This document shows positions 33,846 through 45,555 of a DNA stretch of 64,000 nt, one piece after another (the first letter of the stretch is position 1; every line of letters begins with the position of its first letter). The stretch is from contig OZ237759.1 of the NCBI GenBank assembly GCA_965178125.1, positions 682,001 to 746,000 on the forward strand, given 5' to 3'. The stretch comes from Bilabrum cf. latius (Eukaryota; Bigyra: Bicosoecida; Bigyra; Bicosoecida). A model generated the notes under the pieces. It did no database searches, was not told the origin of the DNA, and saw only the letters and a list, made by a program, of their open reading frames with translations. The translations under genes were made by a program, and so were the position numbers.

Positions 33846-36268
33846 TCACTGCGGTTTCCAGAAGGCCGCCATGGCCCACCGCCCCGCAGATTTGATGAGC
33901 ATGCTACCGCCCCTCGGGTTGGGAACAAGCTGCCTGGGCTTCTTCACTCCATCTACGTGCCATGCGTGGACCCCGTCGGGAGACCACTCTACCACGCGAC
34001 CCGAGCCGCTCAAGATCGCCAGCCGGGGAACAACAGTTGTGGATAGTCCCTGCTCCTCGCCATCATCCCCACCGTCACTCTTTTGCTCGATGTCCAGTTT
34101 CGGCCACCACCAGGCCGCGTCCCTCACCGGCTGCAGGCAAATGACCGCGCTTGTGATGCGCCGACCGTCGGCGTCGATCACGAACACCACTCGGGGGGTG
34201 CGTTCGTTGCGAACCGCAAGAAACCTTCCATCCGGGGACCATCGGAGCATCTCGGCCCCGTTCTTCTGCGGAACCGATTGCGCGGCGACCATCTCACCGA
34301 TGGGGTACAGTGGCTGTGGCAGTGGCACCAGATTGACCAGCGCGGGCTCATTGTGCTCCTCATCCTCGAGCAAGTGCCCGGGCAGCTGCTCCGCACTCGC
34401 CCGTGGGGTGCTCGGTTCCGCCGGGAGCGGGTCAAGCGGGTCCTTTGCGGAACCAAGAAGAGTGCGCGGCGCCAACCTCCGTGCGACGGTCGAAGGAGTT
34501 GCACCTGCCCCGCTGGAAGCAGCATCCGCCGGAGTTTGCACATCTCCTTTAGGCATGCCCTCGCTCGGCAGACCACGACTCTTTGTTCCAGTCAGACCGG
34601 CTACCCGTTTGCCCTTCGCCGTTCGTATGGTCCGCGGGGTCTTGACTGATCGGATGGTGACACCAACCTCATCCTCTTCATCCTCCTCGCGCTCCTCATC
34701 AGCTGCACCACCACTGGCAGAGCCTGCCGGCCCCGCTTTGCCCTATGCTGGACCTTCTCCTCGCCTTGGTACCGCATCATGGTCTGCTTCAGTCGCTGAC
34801 CCCTCCACTCGCTTCGATGCTGCAGTGCGATGCAGCTATGCTGGATCACCGGCAGCCGCGCCACCGCCGTCACCCCCCTCGCTAGGCAATGCAATGCAAT
34901 GCGCTGCCTCTTCCTCCGACACTTCCACGCAGCACTACGGCCCGCCCAGCTCTACGGGCATTTCAGCGTGTGAAGAGTGCGATGGGGCCGCGCATGCGGT
35001 GGTCAGGGAGGCGATGGGCAAGTCGATCTCGAAGGCCAATCCACCGGTGGCCGCGCTGAGGAACAGCAGCCTGTGATCGTAGGTTGCAACCGCCGACAGG
35101 TGTCCCAGCGGGCCTGGTTGCGCAGCCGCGGCCCTGGCCCCAAGTGTCACCGCGTCCGGGTCATCACCACCGCCACCGCCATCGTGACCCGCGGCAAGGC
35201 TTGCGACCACTTTGCCGTCAATGCGAGCGATGCATGCCTCCAACCTCTGGGCTGATCCGATCACGGTGACGTGCCTGCGATGCAGTGGTGCGGTAAAATG
35301 AATGCGATGCGTATCATGCTAGAAAAGACCCTGCAGTACATATAGTGCATCAAGCACCAAGTCGCGACGATGCAGTTTGCGCATCATAGAAGCAAGAAGA
35401 GCAAGTAATGATGAATACAATCTCACGCGTATCCTGGCCCAGCAATGATCCGAAAAGGGTCTGAAAGAGGGAGTGGGGTGCTGCATGCTCGCTCCCAATT
35501 TGACGAAGCACCTGCTCCGCTCGCCTCCCTTGCTCGCGCTGTTCTGCGAGGCCCACTATCGGATCCCGACGTTTTCAAATACAATCGTTCGCTTTGCGTG
35601 TACACCTATAACTGTAGTGGCGCATCACCGCTTCCGCCACCGCTGCTGCTGCCGCTCGACTCTGTGGCCGCGCGAGCTGCAGGCCGGCTTCGGTTGGCTG
35701 CACGCGCACTCTGACGGTGCAGCAATGCAATGGCGCCTACACTGTGGCTTTGCAAGAATGCATCGTTCTAACTCAGCGTGTACGGCATTTTAGGCTCCGG
35801 TGTGGCTACCAAGCACAGGCCGCGCGTTGCATGAACAGGAGCCCCAATCGGAGTTCGATCCCCTGTGGCGGCATCCCAAATGCTTGCGCCCATCGACAGT
35901 CCCTGCACAGACAAGAGCGCATCACTGCCATTTATTGCACTCGCTCGCTCGATGCCGGCATGGCCATCGTGCAGCTCCGCCGCGTAGCCACTGTCCCCGT
36001 GGCTCCATACATTTGCGTATTCAAAACCTTCACCAACTGAGACCAATAGCGGCACTTCTTCAGACTAGTCTACGATTGAACCCCATTTCAGACTCTTGAC
36101 GGGGTGTTTTGATGTAAATTCAGTCAATACATTGAGTGTTGAAGCGTCAATAATTCGAATTGCTTTGCGGTATGCGGTGGCAAATTTGGACCCATCCGGC
36201 GCCCAAGCCAGAACGCTGGAAGATCCAATAGCGCCTTCGAGTGACACAAAACTGAGGGCCTCAGTCAT
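33846..36268 (-). CDS. WRAP73: WD-repeat protein WRAP73 (WDR8) homologue
   Basis: Inferred exons are 35427-36268 and 33846-35274 (minus strand), with a 152-bp intron (GTGAGA donor, ATCGCAG acceptor), giving 756 residues ending in TGA. WRAP73 proteins act at centrosomes/basal bodies and spindle poles. The N-terminal repeat (VLAWAPDGSKFATAYRKAIR) aligns with the first WRAP73 blade. After the intron, LSAVATYDHRLLFLSAATG aligns with the 'LAVGSYD' blade. The C-terminal part (EMLRWSPDGRFLAVRNERTP, then VVEWSPDGVHAW) aligns with the characteristic LxxSPD...RND and LYLWSPAG blades. At 756 residues it exceeds the usual 450-500, owing to Ser/Gly-rich and acidic low-complexity insertions between blades. 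About six in-frame TAG occur (36065, 35768, 35603, 34935 and two near 34840 and 34740), mostly in the insertions or blade edges. ATG 36268 is the first in frame and fits family length. Confidence 0.8.
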
Positions 36269-36368
36269 GCCTTTCTTTGGCTGCACTTCAGCCTAGTAGG
36301 TAGAGGATGGCTTGCTCCGGATCCAGTGCAAGATGCCGAAGAGCATGCGCGCCTCATAGCTTTGTGCC
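36269..36368. promoter_or_regulatory. Compact divergent promoter region, 100 bp
   Basis: Only 100 bp separate the start codons of the WRAP73 homologue (minus) and the alpha-galactosidase-like gene (plus), so both promoters must overlap here or extend into coding DNA. No motif was identified. Confidence 0.45.
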
Positions 36369-37856
36369 ATGATGTCAATCTTGCCCGTGTGTATTTGGGG
36401 CGTGTTTTTGCATTCAGCCTCTGCAAAGATGCTGCAAGGGACTGTGCGAGGCTGGAACAGCTGGGACGCGGTAGGTCTCAACGGCAACGAGTCCTTTGTG
36501 TACCAGGCCGCCGACTATCTGACCGAGTCTGGCCTCCAGTCCAAAGGATATACTTGGATCACTAACGATGCTGGATGGTACGGCGCCGGGGCTCCCATTG
36601 ATCCGCTGTCCGTATCTATCGACGAGTATGGTCGCCTTCGTCCTAGCAAGGAGCGCTTTCCTTCTCTAGGCGGCAGCTTCGCACCGCTATCTAGCAACCT
36701 TAAAAAGAAAGGCTTCAAGTTTGGGCACTGGCTCATTCGAGGCATTCCTGTGCGTGCCGTGGTGGATCGCACGCCGATCAAAGGCACCAACTACACCGCT
36801 GCAGACGTTGCGCGGTTCGACCGCAACTGCACGTGGTCCGGCCTGAACGTCGGCGTAAACGCTTCTCATCCCGCTGCATAGGCGTGGTACGATTCCGTGG
36901 TGGAGCTAGCCGCGGAGAGCGGCGTGGCGCTGCTCAAGTGGGACTGTCTCTTCGCCAAGGACCTCGTCGCAGACGAGCTGCAGCTCATCGCGCGCGCCGT
37001 CCGCCGCTCCGAAGCGAGCATAGTCCTGTCTCTGAGTCCGGGGCAGGAAGAAGTCCCTTCTCTCGGGAAGTGGGTCAACGACAACGAGCTGGCCACTTTC
37101 TACCGCGTGGATGGAGACTTCTGGGACGTGGGTCCGGGGATCAATCCCGGGTGGGGCCAGCTCTGGACGCACGTGCACACCGCCTGGGCCAACGCGAACG
37201 CGGGAGTGAGGAACAACGACCTCGACATGCTCCCGATCGGGGCCATTGGCTGCGGCAGCGCCGTGCCGCCGTGCCGTCAGTCCCGTTTCCCCCTCGAGCA
37301 GCAACGCACGATCATGGCCCTGTGGGGCATCACAGGCAGCCCCCTCATCTGGGGAGGGGTACCCGAGGCGGTTGCAACCTCAAACGAGACACTCGAGCTG
37401 CTGGGGAACGAGGAGCTGCTTAGGATGCACGAGGCCTCCGCTGGCGGCGAGGGGGGTCTCCTGGCCCTCGCCTTTCCGGAGCAAGTGCTCTAGGCTGGTG
37501 AGCAGGCGAGCCCTGTGATCGTCGGCAACGGGCACTACTCGCTAAAGGCAGTCAACGTTACGGTGACCGGATCGGATGGTGTGACGAGTGGCGATGAGGG
37601 CCGTCAGGACACGGCCGCGTTCGTGCTGTTCGCCAGATCCTCCCAGCCGGCGTGGGTGCTGGTGAGCAGCGGCCGCGCTGGTGCTGTCGAGTATGAAGCC
37701 AGCTGGTCGCAGCTTGGCATTGAGGTTGCAACCGGTGCGTGCGCTAAGGTGTCGAGCATCTGGAGCGGGCATGCATCCAAGCGGCAATGCAGTAAGCTGA
37801 GCGGGACCGTGGCGCCCTACGCGAGCGCAGCTCTGCGGCTGGACTTGAAGGCATGA
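36369..37856 (+). CDS. Secreted alpha-galactosidase-like glycoside hydrolase (GH27 clan)
   Basis: A single exon of 495 residues ends in TGA. It starts with a signal peptide (MMSILPVCIWGVFLHSASA), then the family's opening motif RGWNSWDAVG and a second motif NDAGWYG. The nucleophile motif is LKWDCLF (Asp near residue 191). NNDLDMLPIGAIG carries the expected second catalytic Asp, and ALWGITGSPLIWGG matches the family's substrate-proximal segment. The best remembered relatives are plant-type melibiase proteins. It is predicted to release alpha-linked galactose (or a similar sugar) outside the cell or in the secretory system. TAG at 36879 lies in HPAA-x-AWYDS, a position usually Gln in bacterial relatives ('QAYYDS'). 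A second TAG (37491) lies in a loop before the C-terminal beta domain. It is divergent from WRAP73. Confidence 0.88.
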
Positions 37857-38748
37857 TCCCCCATAGTCTTTCAGAGACTTCATATCTACACCTGATTCAT
37901 TGCACACGCATGAACCTAAAGAAAAATTCCTGCCCCCGGTCCCGCAGACCGACTGGGCTTCAACCCGAACGGTTTACCAGCCCACATGAATGCGGTATTC
38001 CTCTGATGCTACGAACGTGCACACCACTTTCTAACTGCACGTTGACTGGCCTCGCCGCTGCATGGCCTCCAGTCCCTGCTCCCCGCCCCGGGATCCGTGT
38101 GCTTTGCTCTATGCATGGCCACCTTGGTCCCATCCTCTCCTCCGATTGCACACACAGGTCCTGGCCGACCTACCGTGCGCCCCGTCCATCCACCCGCCTC
38201 GTGGCCTCATCTACGCGCTGCTGGCCATCCAAGGCACTATCGTCGCCTGTGCCGGTGTGTCCCTCTTCCTCTCCACCTCCTGTCCGTCTGTGACCGCCTC
38301 GACTTCTGGCTCATCTCTGCTCCCTGTCGCTTCAATCGCGATGTCCAAGTACGTTTATGAATTTGATGGATCTAGAGGCTGGGCCAGGCTCACTTCGTTG
38401 CTGCAGAGCATGGCGGTGACGGGAGCTCCACTCAGGCTGTGCCAGTGGTGTGGTCCGGGGTGGTAACGAGTGTGGGGAGAGGTGAGGGTTATTGTGAGAT
38501 TTCGACGACCTGAATTCACTCTGGATTCCCAACTCCCCCAAAGTCAATTCCTTCACTCGTCACGTATTTGCTTTTCACCCACACATGTAGTCTAGCTAGC
38601 TCCGCTGGTTCCGCTGCCAGAAGGTGCGCAAGCAGTAGGCTAATTTGGGCTTGAACCGATTTTCCTTTTCACACAGCAGAAAGGGTCGGTGCATCTGTAT
38701 TGTAGTATTTTGAATACTCCATTTTGCTGGTGCGTGTCCTGGTGGGAC
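37857..38748. other. 892-bp gap with no confident gene
   Basis: This stretch separates two plus-strand genes. Frames here are short even when TAG is read as sense, and end in TAA or TGA. Pyrimidine-rich tracts followed by AG (for example near 38155) could be splice acceptors of an unrecognised gene or relics. The part just upstream of 38749 is AT-rich and probably promoter. Confidence 0.4.
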
Positions 38749-41700
38749 ATGGTACCCGAACTTGAGACCGGACAAGAGCCTGACCAGCTGGCGACTAGCG
38801 GCAGAACGCATCAAGCATATAGCAGGATACAGGCAGCTTTGGTGGCAATTAGTGCCGCATCACTTGCTTATATTACGGTAACAGCTGTTTCGTTAGTGAA
38901 TTCTTCGACTGAGACAGATGCACCTCGCACAGAGAGCCAGCGGCACCTCCGCGGCGACAGCCTCGTGCAAGAGCTCAATGGCCCACTGGCAGAGGGATTT
39001 GGAGTGGAAGCAGCTGTACTTGATATGCTATCCTATGAGAATATGTCGATAGCAGGGTTCGCAGCTCGACGCTTGGCTGATCACTCGATCGCCGCGTCTT
39101 GCTCTGTGCTCGGGCGCGACCTCGGAACGTCTTTCTGGAGCGACGCTTTCCACGTCATCGCTGTTGTCGTGATATTTTTATGTGTTGTTACCGGATTGAC
39201 GCCCCAAATCTCCTAGCTTGGTGCGCATCTCCCCGGCAGTGATGCAGAAGCAGGCAATGCATAGCGTCGCACCAATGCTGCTGCTGGGTTATTAATGCTT
39301 TTAACGTTTTGCGGTGCCTTGGCTATTGGAGCGCTGCAACTATGCGAGCATATTTTGCATCTTTTACGGTACCATGACGCATCGAAAATTGTCTACGGTC
39401 TGCAGCTTCCCATCGGGTGGGTGACATTTGCTGGCTTCGGCTCGGCGTTCGTCTCAATCGTGCTCCAAGCGGCCGATACAAAAGCCGCGCCAATCGTGGC
39501 ATACTTCACGTACGGTGTATCGTGTTGCCTCTCTGGGTCCGCGATCGTCATTGATTTGATGTCGTCAGCCGATGACGTCAATCGGGCCACGATGGTTGCT
39601 TGGTTTCACTTCGCTGCAGTGCTCGCCCTGACAATCGGAGTGCTCGGGTTTGACATGGGGCGCAACGGCTGCAACAGATTGTACACCTCGTCGCGGGAGT
39701 GGAGGCTATGCTGCGGCATGAAAGGGCAGGCACCCCCACCGGTACTCGCAAGCGGCCCTGATGCCGCGCAGGATGGCCAAGACAAAGCGCGTGTAGTTTT
39801 GTCATCCGTGCAACAGCAGGACCTGGCTCGGGACATGGGGGTGCTGCTGGCCATTTTGCTTATCGGGCTGACCGTCGCGCTCGGTAACGACGTCATACTC
39901 GCGCACAAGGGGGCCGAGCACCGTTTGCAACCGTCTGGCGAGCTGATCCAGATGGTGCTCATCCGGTGGGTGCCTGTCGTAGCGTGCTCCTTTCTGCCCA
40001 TCGAGTTCATTGCCTCGGACACTTTTGAAGATGGCACTGGCAACGAGGGGATGAGGGCTAGCGCGAACGTTCGTGAAGTCTCCGCGGATGGAGCCAAGGA
40101 CAGCGGCGTGGCCTCGGCTGCTGCCCCCTCAGAAGCGCCTGCAGCAGATGCAACTCCAGAATCGCGAGGCGAGCGCGAGGGGGCGCGCAACACAAAACCG
40201 TGCTTGGCGCATTGCTGCAGCTGCTTGTTGAGCACTACAGAGCCCGTGGGCCTGTCCACCATCGTGCGATGCATCGCCTCAGTCTCGCGGTGGTGCAACG
40301 GCGAGCCAGCACCGGCGTGGATCGCACCCGTCCAGCTGTCCATGCACGCCTGGGTCAAAGGATACATCGTGGTGATATTCGCCAGCCTTCTTGTTGCCAG
40401 TGCCAGCGACTGCTGCATCGGGCCCATCGGGCACCTCTCAGGGTGGGCGGTCCTGGCGCGGGCCCCTGCACTGCCTCTGCAGGTGTGGCTGCCCGTTCTG
40501 CTGGCACTGGTTCGGCTGCACGCGTCGAGAAGGGCGCTCCGTTTCGAGCTGGGCGCGGCGCATTTGCTGCCACTTGACGATGCTGCCGAACTGCATCGCA
40601 CGGTGGCTTGGATTGGTTTTGTGCTGTTCGCTCTGCACATTATCGGGCATGTGGGGAACCTGGCGGTGTGGGCCGACGGGCCGGATTCTATGCCTGACGT
40701 GGTTGCTCTAGTGGGGGGCACGTATCCCAAGTTCTTCGACCTGATCGCAGGGCAGTCTGTCTGGGCCATCCTCTGGAACAATTTCGCGGTTGCAACCGGG
40801 ATCGTGCTGACAATTTCCTTCATGACGATGCTGATCCTCTCAGAGGAGAAGATCACCAGGCAGAGGTGCCCGACCTGGTGCTCGTGCTCGAGAAAGAAGG
40901 CATGCTGCGTGCATATGGACATGGTCAAGGACGAACGAACGGGAGCGACAAGCCCCGAGCTGACATACTGCCGGGTCATTGATTGCCTCGCCTGCGCGAG
41001 AATCACGCCTAGTACCAAACAGACGGTCGTCATGTGCTGCTGCGAGCAGGGGCCGGAGTTTGCAAGCCGCACGCAGCTGACCAAGGAGGCGGACCAGGCG
41101 CTGAATCGACTCGTGATTGCCATGCACCATGCCGAGAGCGACAGCGAGGCCGAAGCCGAAGGTGAAACAGTCGCTACACCAAGTGTCCGCGATGCAGGCC
41201 GCCCTGTCGGCCTTGGGAGCAGTGGTGTCAAATGCGATGGGGAAGGCGTGCCGGTCGTCGCACCCAACCCTTGCGACAAAGCGCGCAAGGTGACAAAACC
41301 AACGTCGTAGCGAACATCGGGAGACTAGCCGAGCGACGCAGCTGCAGGTACCCGATAGGATCGTCTAGTGCGCAGCATATCGGTCGGGACGCTCAATTAC
41401 ATGCAGTCGAAACTGACAGCCAACCAGGTCAGAGCCGCGGCAGGAATCGTAGATAAATACATGGCTGCGTCGAAGACCAAGACCACGACGAGCTACGGCT
41501 GCTTCCGGTTGGTGAAGCGGGCATGTAGCGTGGTGGGACTCGCAGCTTGGCTCATGCATGGGGCTAGCGGAGTCCTTGGAGACCCACTCGTGGGCAGCCT
41601 TACAGCCGGCGGGGTGATGGTTTTGACGTACATTGCCGCCGAGCTCCTCGATTTCTGGCTGGGTCAGGGAGGGTGCCTGTCCGCTTCACGGGTGCAGGTG

Positions 41701-44700
41701 ATTGCCCCGTCGGCGTACTCGGTTAGCGGCAGGATTCTAGAGGAAGCCGACGGCGTGCTGCCTGACGATGCTGCGACCGTTGCATTCCACGAGGCTTCAG
41801 AGCTGCTGCAGCGCAGCGCACATAGATCTAGCAGCGGATGCAGGCCTCCCGCTGAGTCCGGCCGCGATTCACCCCTCGATACCGAGAAACGTCGCGACTC
41901 AAGAGCTGACGGCAAGGACGGAAACGACAGTGACAGCGTTCTATCACAGTCTAGCGGCATGGAGTCGTCGAGCAGGGACTTGAGAGGGGCTCTGGAGCGC
42001 TGTCGCCGCCGCCTGCAGGCGAGCGTGCAGAGGTCCAGGGATGTCATCCTTGAGGAGATCACGTTTGCAGGCGATGATATCAAGCGCGGAAGAGCCGTTC
42101 CCAAGCGGTGGATGACCGTTTCGATCGACACTGCTGGGCCGCAGTGGGAGATGCAGCAGCTGGACGTGCTGCGTGCCATGGAGCCCACCGATGTAGTGGC
42201 GCATATTGGTGAGGGTATTCGTTTGCTGGACATGGCAGCACGAGACGAAGAGCGTGCTGCCGATGTGGATTTTGACGCGTTGCTGCGGTACATGAAGGCA
42301 GGGCACGGGCGGCTCTTGGCCATGCCTGGGATTGCGCTGACATCGCCGTTCACCAGGACCGGCATGTTGAAGCTGTGCCGGTCCGTGTACACTGAGCTGT
42401 TCTATGCCCGCGCGCGGGCGCTTGATTTACCATGCGGCTGGTGCCCCACCTACTAGCGGACGTGGTTCTTCACAGAAACTGCCGTTGAGCTCGGCCTGCA
42501 GATCCGTGCTCGGGCTGCCTGCGTGCACGCGGGCGAGTATGTCTACCTGGGCCTGTACGAAGCAAAGTGGTGGTCATCAGGGAACAGGGACCTCTAGGGC
42601 GGGGGCCACCAGCAGGGGACGGTCTCATGGCTCGGACAGCTTGCGGCCAAATCGGCGCTGCCTTTTGCCACCAGGCCGTTCACCGTCGCCGCGCAGCTGA
42701 TGGACACAGACGGCACGCCGAGCGGACTAGAGATGCACATCGACTGCGCAGGCAACGGAGAAGTGGAGCTGGGCGAGAGTGTGACGAGGAGCATGTACGA
42801 GATGATCATGCAGTCCATGCTGAGAAGCAGGATCAACAAGATCCGATGGGCTACCGGAGCTGGATCCAGGGCTGGTCACAGCGGCATGCAGTGGGAAAAG
42901 GAGGGCGCCCAGCTCCCCACGCTGCTGCTTCACGGCCCGTGCCCTGCCCCCGCGGTGAGGCCAGCTTCCGGCAGGGTCAACCACGTGCTCGCGTTCGCTT
43001 CGGGATTCGGAATCACTAATTCCATGGCCCTGATGACTCATTACCTATGGAAATTTGGCAGAGGGCTGCATCGTGGGGCGGGGAATGCAATAGTGAGGGG
43101 TGCATCCGGGACTCTGCCGAACACCGGCGAGGTCTCGTCATCGAATGCTCTGGTGCTTGAGGGTGCCCTGGGTCAGCTTCGCAAGGGTGGGGCCACAAGC
43201 GCAGAGCAGTTTGATGTGCTGACTACCCACGGGCACAGCATGGTGCTTGGGTGGGTCACGAACGACCTGGGTCACGCCAAGCGAGTCATAGCGGAGCTGG
43301 GCACAGCGATGATTGTAGCCACAGCGGGTGTTCCCAGGCGCGTCGCGCAGCTGGTTCTCAATCGTGTGTGGTCGAGACTTCTTGGGCGACCTATTCCCGG
43401 CATGGACTCCCTGTTCCCCACAGCTGCCAGCCTCCACACCATCGGGCTTGGCCAGCTGCACGAACACGAAGTGGAAGTGGGCGGATCAGGGGGATCTGGC
43501 GTTGGAGGTGCTGCTAATCAAGGTGGATTTAATGACCTGTGGGCGCAGGACAAGAGCGCGAGCGCGCCCAATCTAGGCAGCGCAGCAGCCGCGAAGAGCA
43601 TGCGGCTGCTGCTGGGATCCGCTCAAGCTCGGCACATCGAGTGCATCCCGAATGACGCAGCCACGTCTGCCATGGAAAAGCAGGACTCATTGCGAGTGTC
43701 AGCTCTCAACCATGCCGAGGCCTGCTTGGAGAAGCAGAGGAAGAGGATCCTACTTGAGTTGGAGATGGGCGATTGGGAGGTGCCCGAAAGGCTGAGGACA
43801 CGCACAGAGGCGATCATCGAAAAGCAGAAGGAAGCGAGCAAATTGGCCAAAAGCAGGTGGTCGAAAGCGGCTGGTACGGCTGCAGTACCAAGAAGCAGAT
43901 CGGCTTCCGATGCCGACGTTGCTTCAAACGGCATACAGAGGGCAAGGGCAGCCACTGGAGAAGGTGCGATAGCTTCATGGGCAGCGGTGGCTGCCCGAGG
44001 TGTCGGAATCGCGGCTGGTGTGCGAGGCATGCGGCAGGCCAAGTCACGGGCTGGTGGGCTGCTTGCGCGTCTCCGAAGCGCTGGTTTGACCAATACCCCC
44101 GGGACTTCCACCAGCACAGGCACGGATACGCAGGGGGTAGCAGCACCGCCAATCGCTCCTACATCGAGCAAGAGAGAGTCGTTTGAGGCGGATGAGGGGC
44201 AAGGCTCGCCTGCTGGGCACAAGGAGGGCTCATCTACTGAGCACAAGGAGGGCTTGCACCCGAGCATGGAGGAGCAGGACCAGCAGGACAAAATCACATA
44301 GTCAAAGGAGATTACAGTAACATTTGACGAAGATGACATCACTACTGATGCCATCAAGCACATCAGTATTGGCCACGGAGCTGCAGGAACAGAAGGCCCA
44401 TCGTCAGTTTCAAACTCGCGTCCCTCGCCCGAGGGACCAGCCAGCAGACCCCTAAATGCGCTACCCTCCAATGAGCATGGTAACGATGCCGATCACGTGG
44501 CAGCTGAGGCACCCAGTAACGATGCCGATCATGTGGCAGCTGAGGCTCCCATGTCACGCCCAATGAATGAAGCAGGCCTCGGCAGCGGTGACGGCAAGCC
44601 CCGGGTGCAATCATCCGTCGGTGCATTTGCTAGCGTGTTCCTGTCTGTTGATGGGGGCAGAGGCTCCAAACCAGGGCGCAGCATGCTTCAGAGCCTTCAC

Positions 44701-45105
44701 ACGTGGCTCCCTCGGCTGGGTCACGGCAAGCTTCGCGGCTTCGACGCAAAGGTCTACCTGTCCGCCAGTCCGTTCGGGAGGGAAAGGCACGTGGGCAAAC
44801 TGGCGAGCATGAGGAAGGAGACGGATCTGTTGTTCCGGTTTTCGGCTCTTTTGGGAGTGAAGGTCGTCCTGTACGACCGCAAGGACAGAGGTGTGCCGCC
44901 TCCGACCAAGGAGCGGGTCATGACCCTGGCCAATCGCATGAATATCGCTGGGGACAGGGAGCGCGCAGCCTTCGGGAACCGCATTCGCACGGGGGAGTGC
45001 GTATACTGCGGCGCTTCGATGCCGATCGTGAAGCAGCTGCGAGCGGCCGCCAGCCAGGTGGGCAAGGGGAACGTGGTGGAGGTGTCGCACGAGGTATTTG
45101 CATGA
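38749..45105 (+). CDS. NADPH oxidase / ferric reductase-like membrane protein (2118 aa)
   Basis: One frame from ATG 38749 to TGA 45103 contains about eight TAG (39214, 41308, 42454, 42594 and 44299 among them). The N-terminal half has many membrane helices. A ferric-reductase-type core lies near residue 614: LHRTVAWIGFVLFALHIIGH has the His-x13-His-x3-His spacing of the NOX haem helix. The second haem helix (RACSVVGLAAWLMHGASG, near 41520-41570) keeps the distal His, but Lys-Arg stands where the proximal His is expected. Further on, RPFTVAAQ (near 42671) resembles the FAD-binding HPFT motif, LAFASGFGITNS (near 42985) the nucleotide-binding GxGxT region, and GECVYCGASMPIVKQLR (near 44995) the C-terminal NADPH-binding CG motif. 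Such enzymes move electrons from NADPH through FAD and haem to oxygen or metal. Long low-complexity insertions explain the size, two to four times the family norm. Loss of a haem ligand, if real, would alter or abolish transfer. Confidence 0.75.
44475..44549 (+). repeat. Two 36-bp direct repeats, in frame
   Basis: A unit encoding Asn-Asp-Ala-Asp-His-Val-Ala-Ala-Glu-Ala-Pro occurs twice in tandem within a low-complexity insertion of the NADPH oxidase-like protein. Confidence 0.85.
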
Positions 45106-45555
45106 CTACTGGAGCTCTCGTGTCACCGTGTTGGGCTCTTTGCCAACGATCCACGGACTAGGCCTGGCACCATGCGCACTGCAAGTCTTGAATTTCGGGT
45201 GACACACTTATGTCTTTGCACAAGCGCGCGTATCCGTACAATATTCCAATCAATATCAGACCCCACAAGTCGAGCAATGCTGTCAACAGAGATCACAAAC
45301 TGTACATTGCACTTCTAGTCGTATCCCCGAGTCCATATCTCGGAAACACTCCCGGCACTGACCGCGAGCTGGCTAGGTTATTAGGGTTCTCCTACGGACC
45401 ATTGTCGAAAATGCAGCACTGTTTCCATGCAAGCCATTTACTTCGCGAACCAGCGATCGAAGATTGGTGGTGGTCGAAAATCACTGCACTGTAATGCAAG
45501 TGGTGCCGAAATAATGTTCCGCGGGTCGAATAGAACGATCTCGATACACCTTAAT
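45106..45555. other. 450-bp AT-richer intergenic gap
   Basis: The gap lies between the NADPH oxidase-like gene and the first four-helix membrane protein gene, both on the plus strand. It is noticeably AT-richer than coding DNA. No gene is supported; it probably holds a 3' region and a promoter. Confidence 0.45.

Noticed and set aside
38160-38465. Possible longin/VAMP7-like exons (GLIYALLAIQGT and KYVYEFDG)
   Set aside because: Two short stretches resemble the start and middle of a longin domain, but spacing is wrong, no SNARE motif follows, and the frame ends at TAA. The likeness is probably chance, or at most a relic.
39606-41288. Long minus-strand ORF of 560 aa
   Set aside because: It is the antisense of the NADPH oxidase-like gene. 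Its composition (Ser/Ala/Arg, no domain) is that expected from reverse reading of GC-rich codons, and the plus frame has clear haem-helix motifs.
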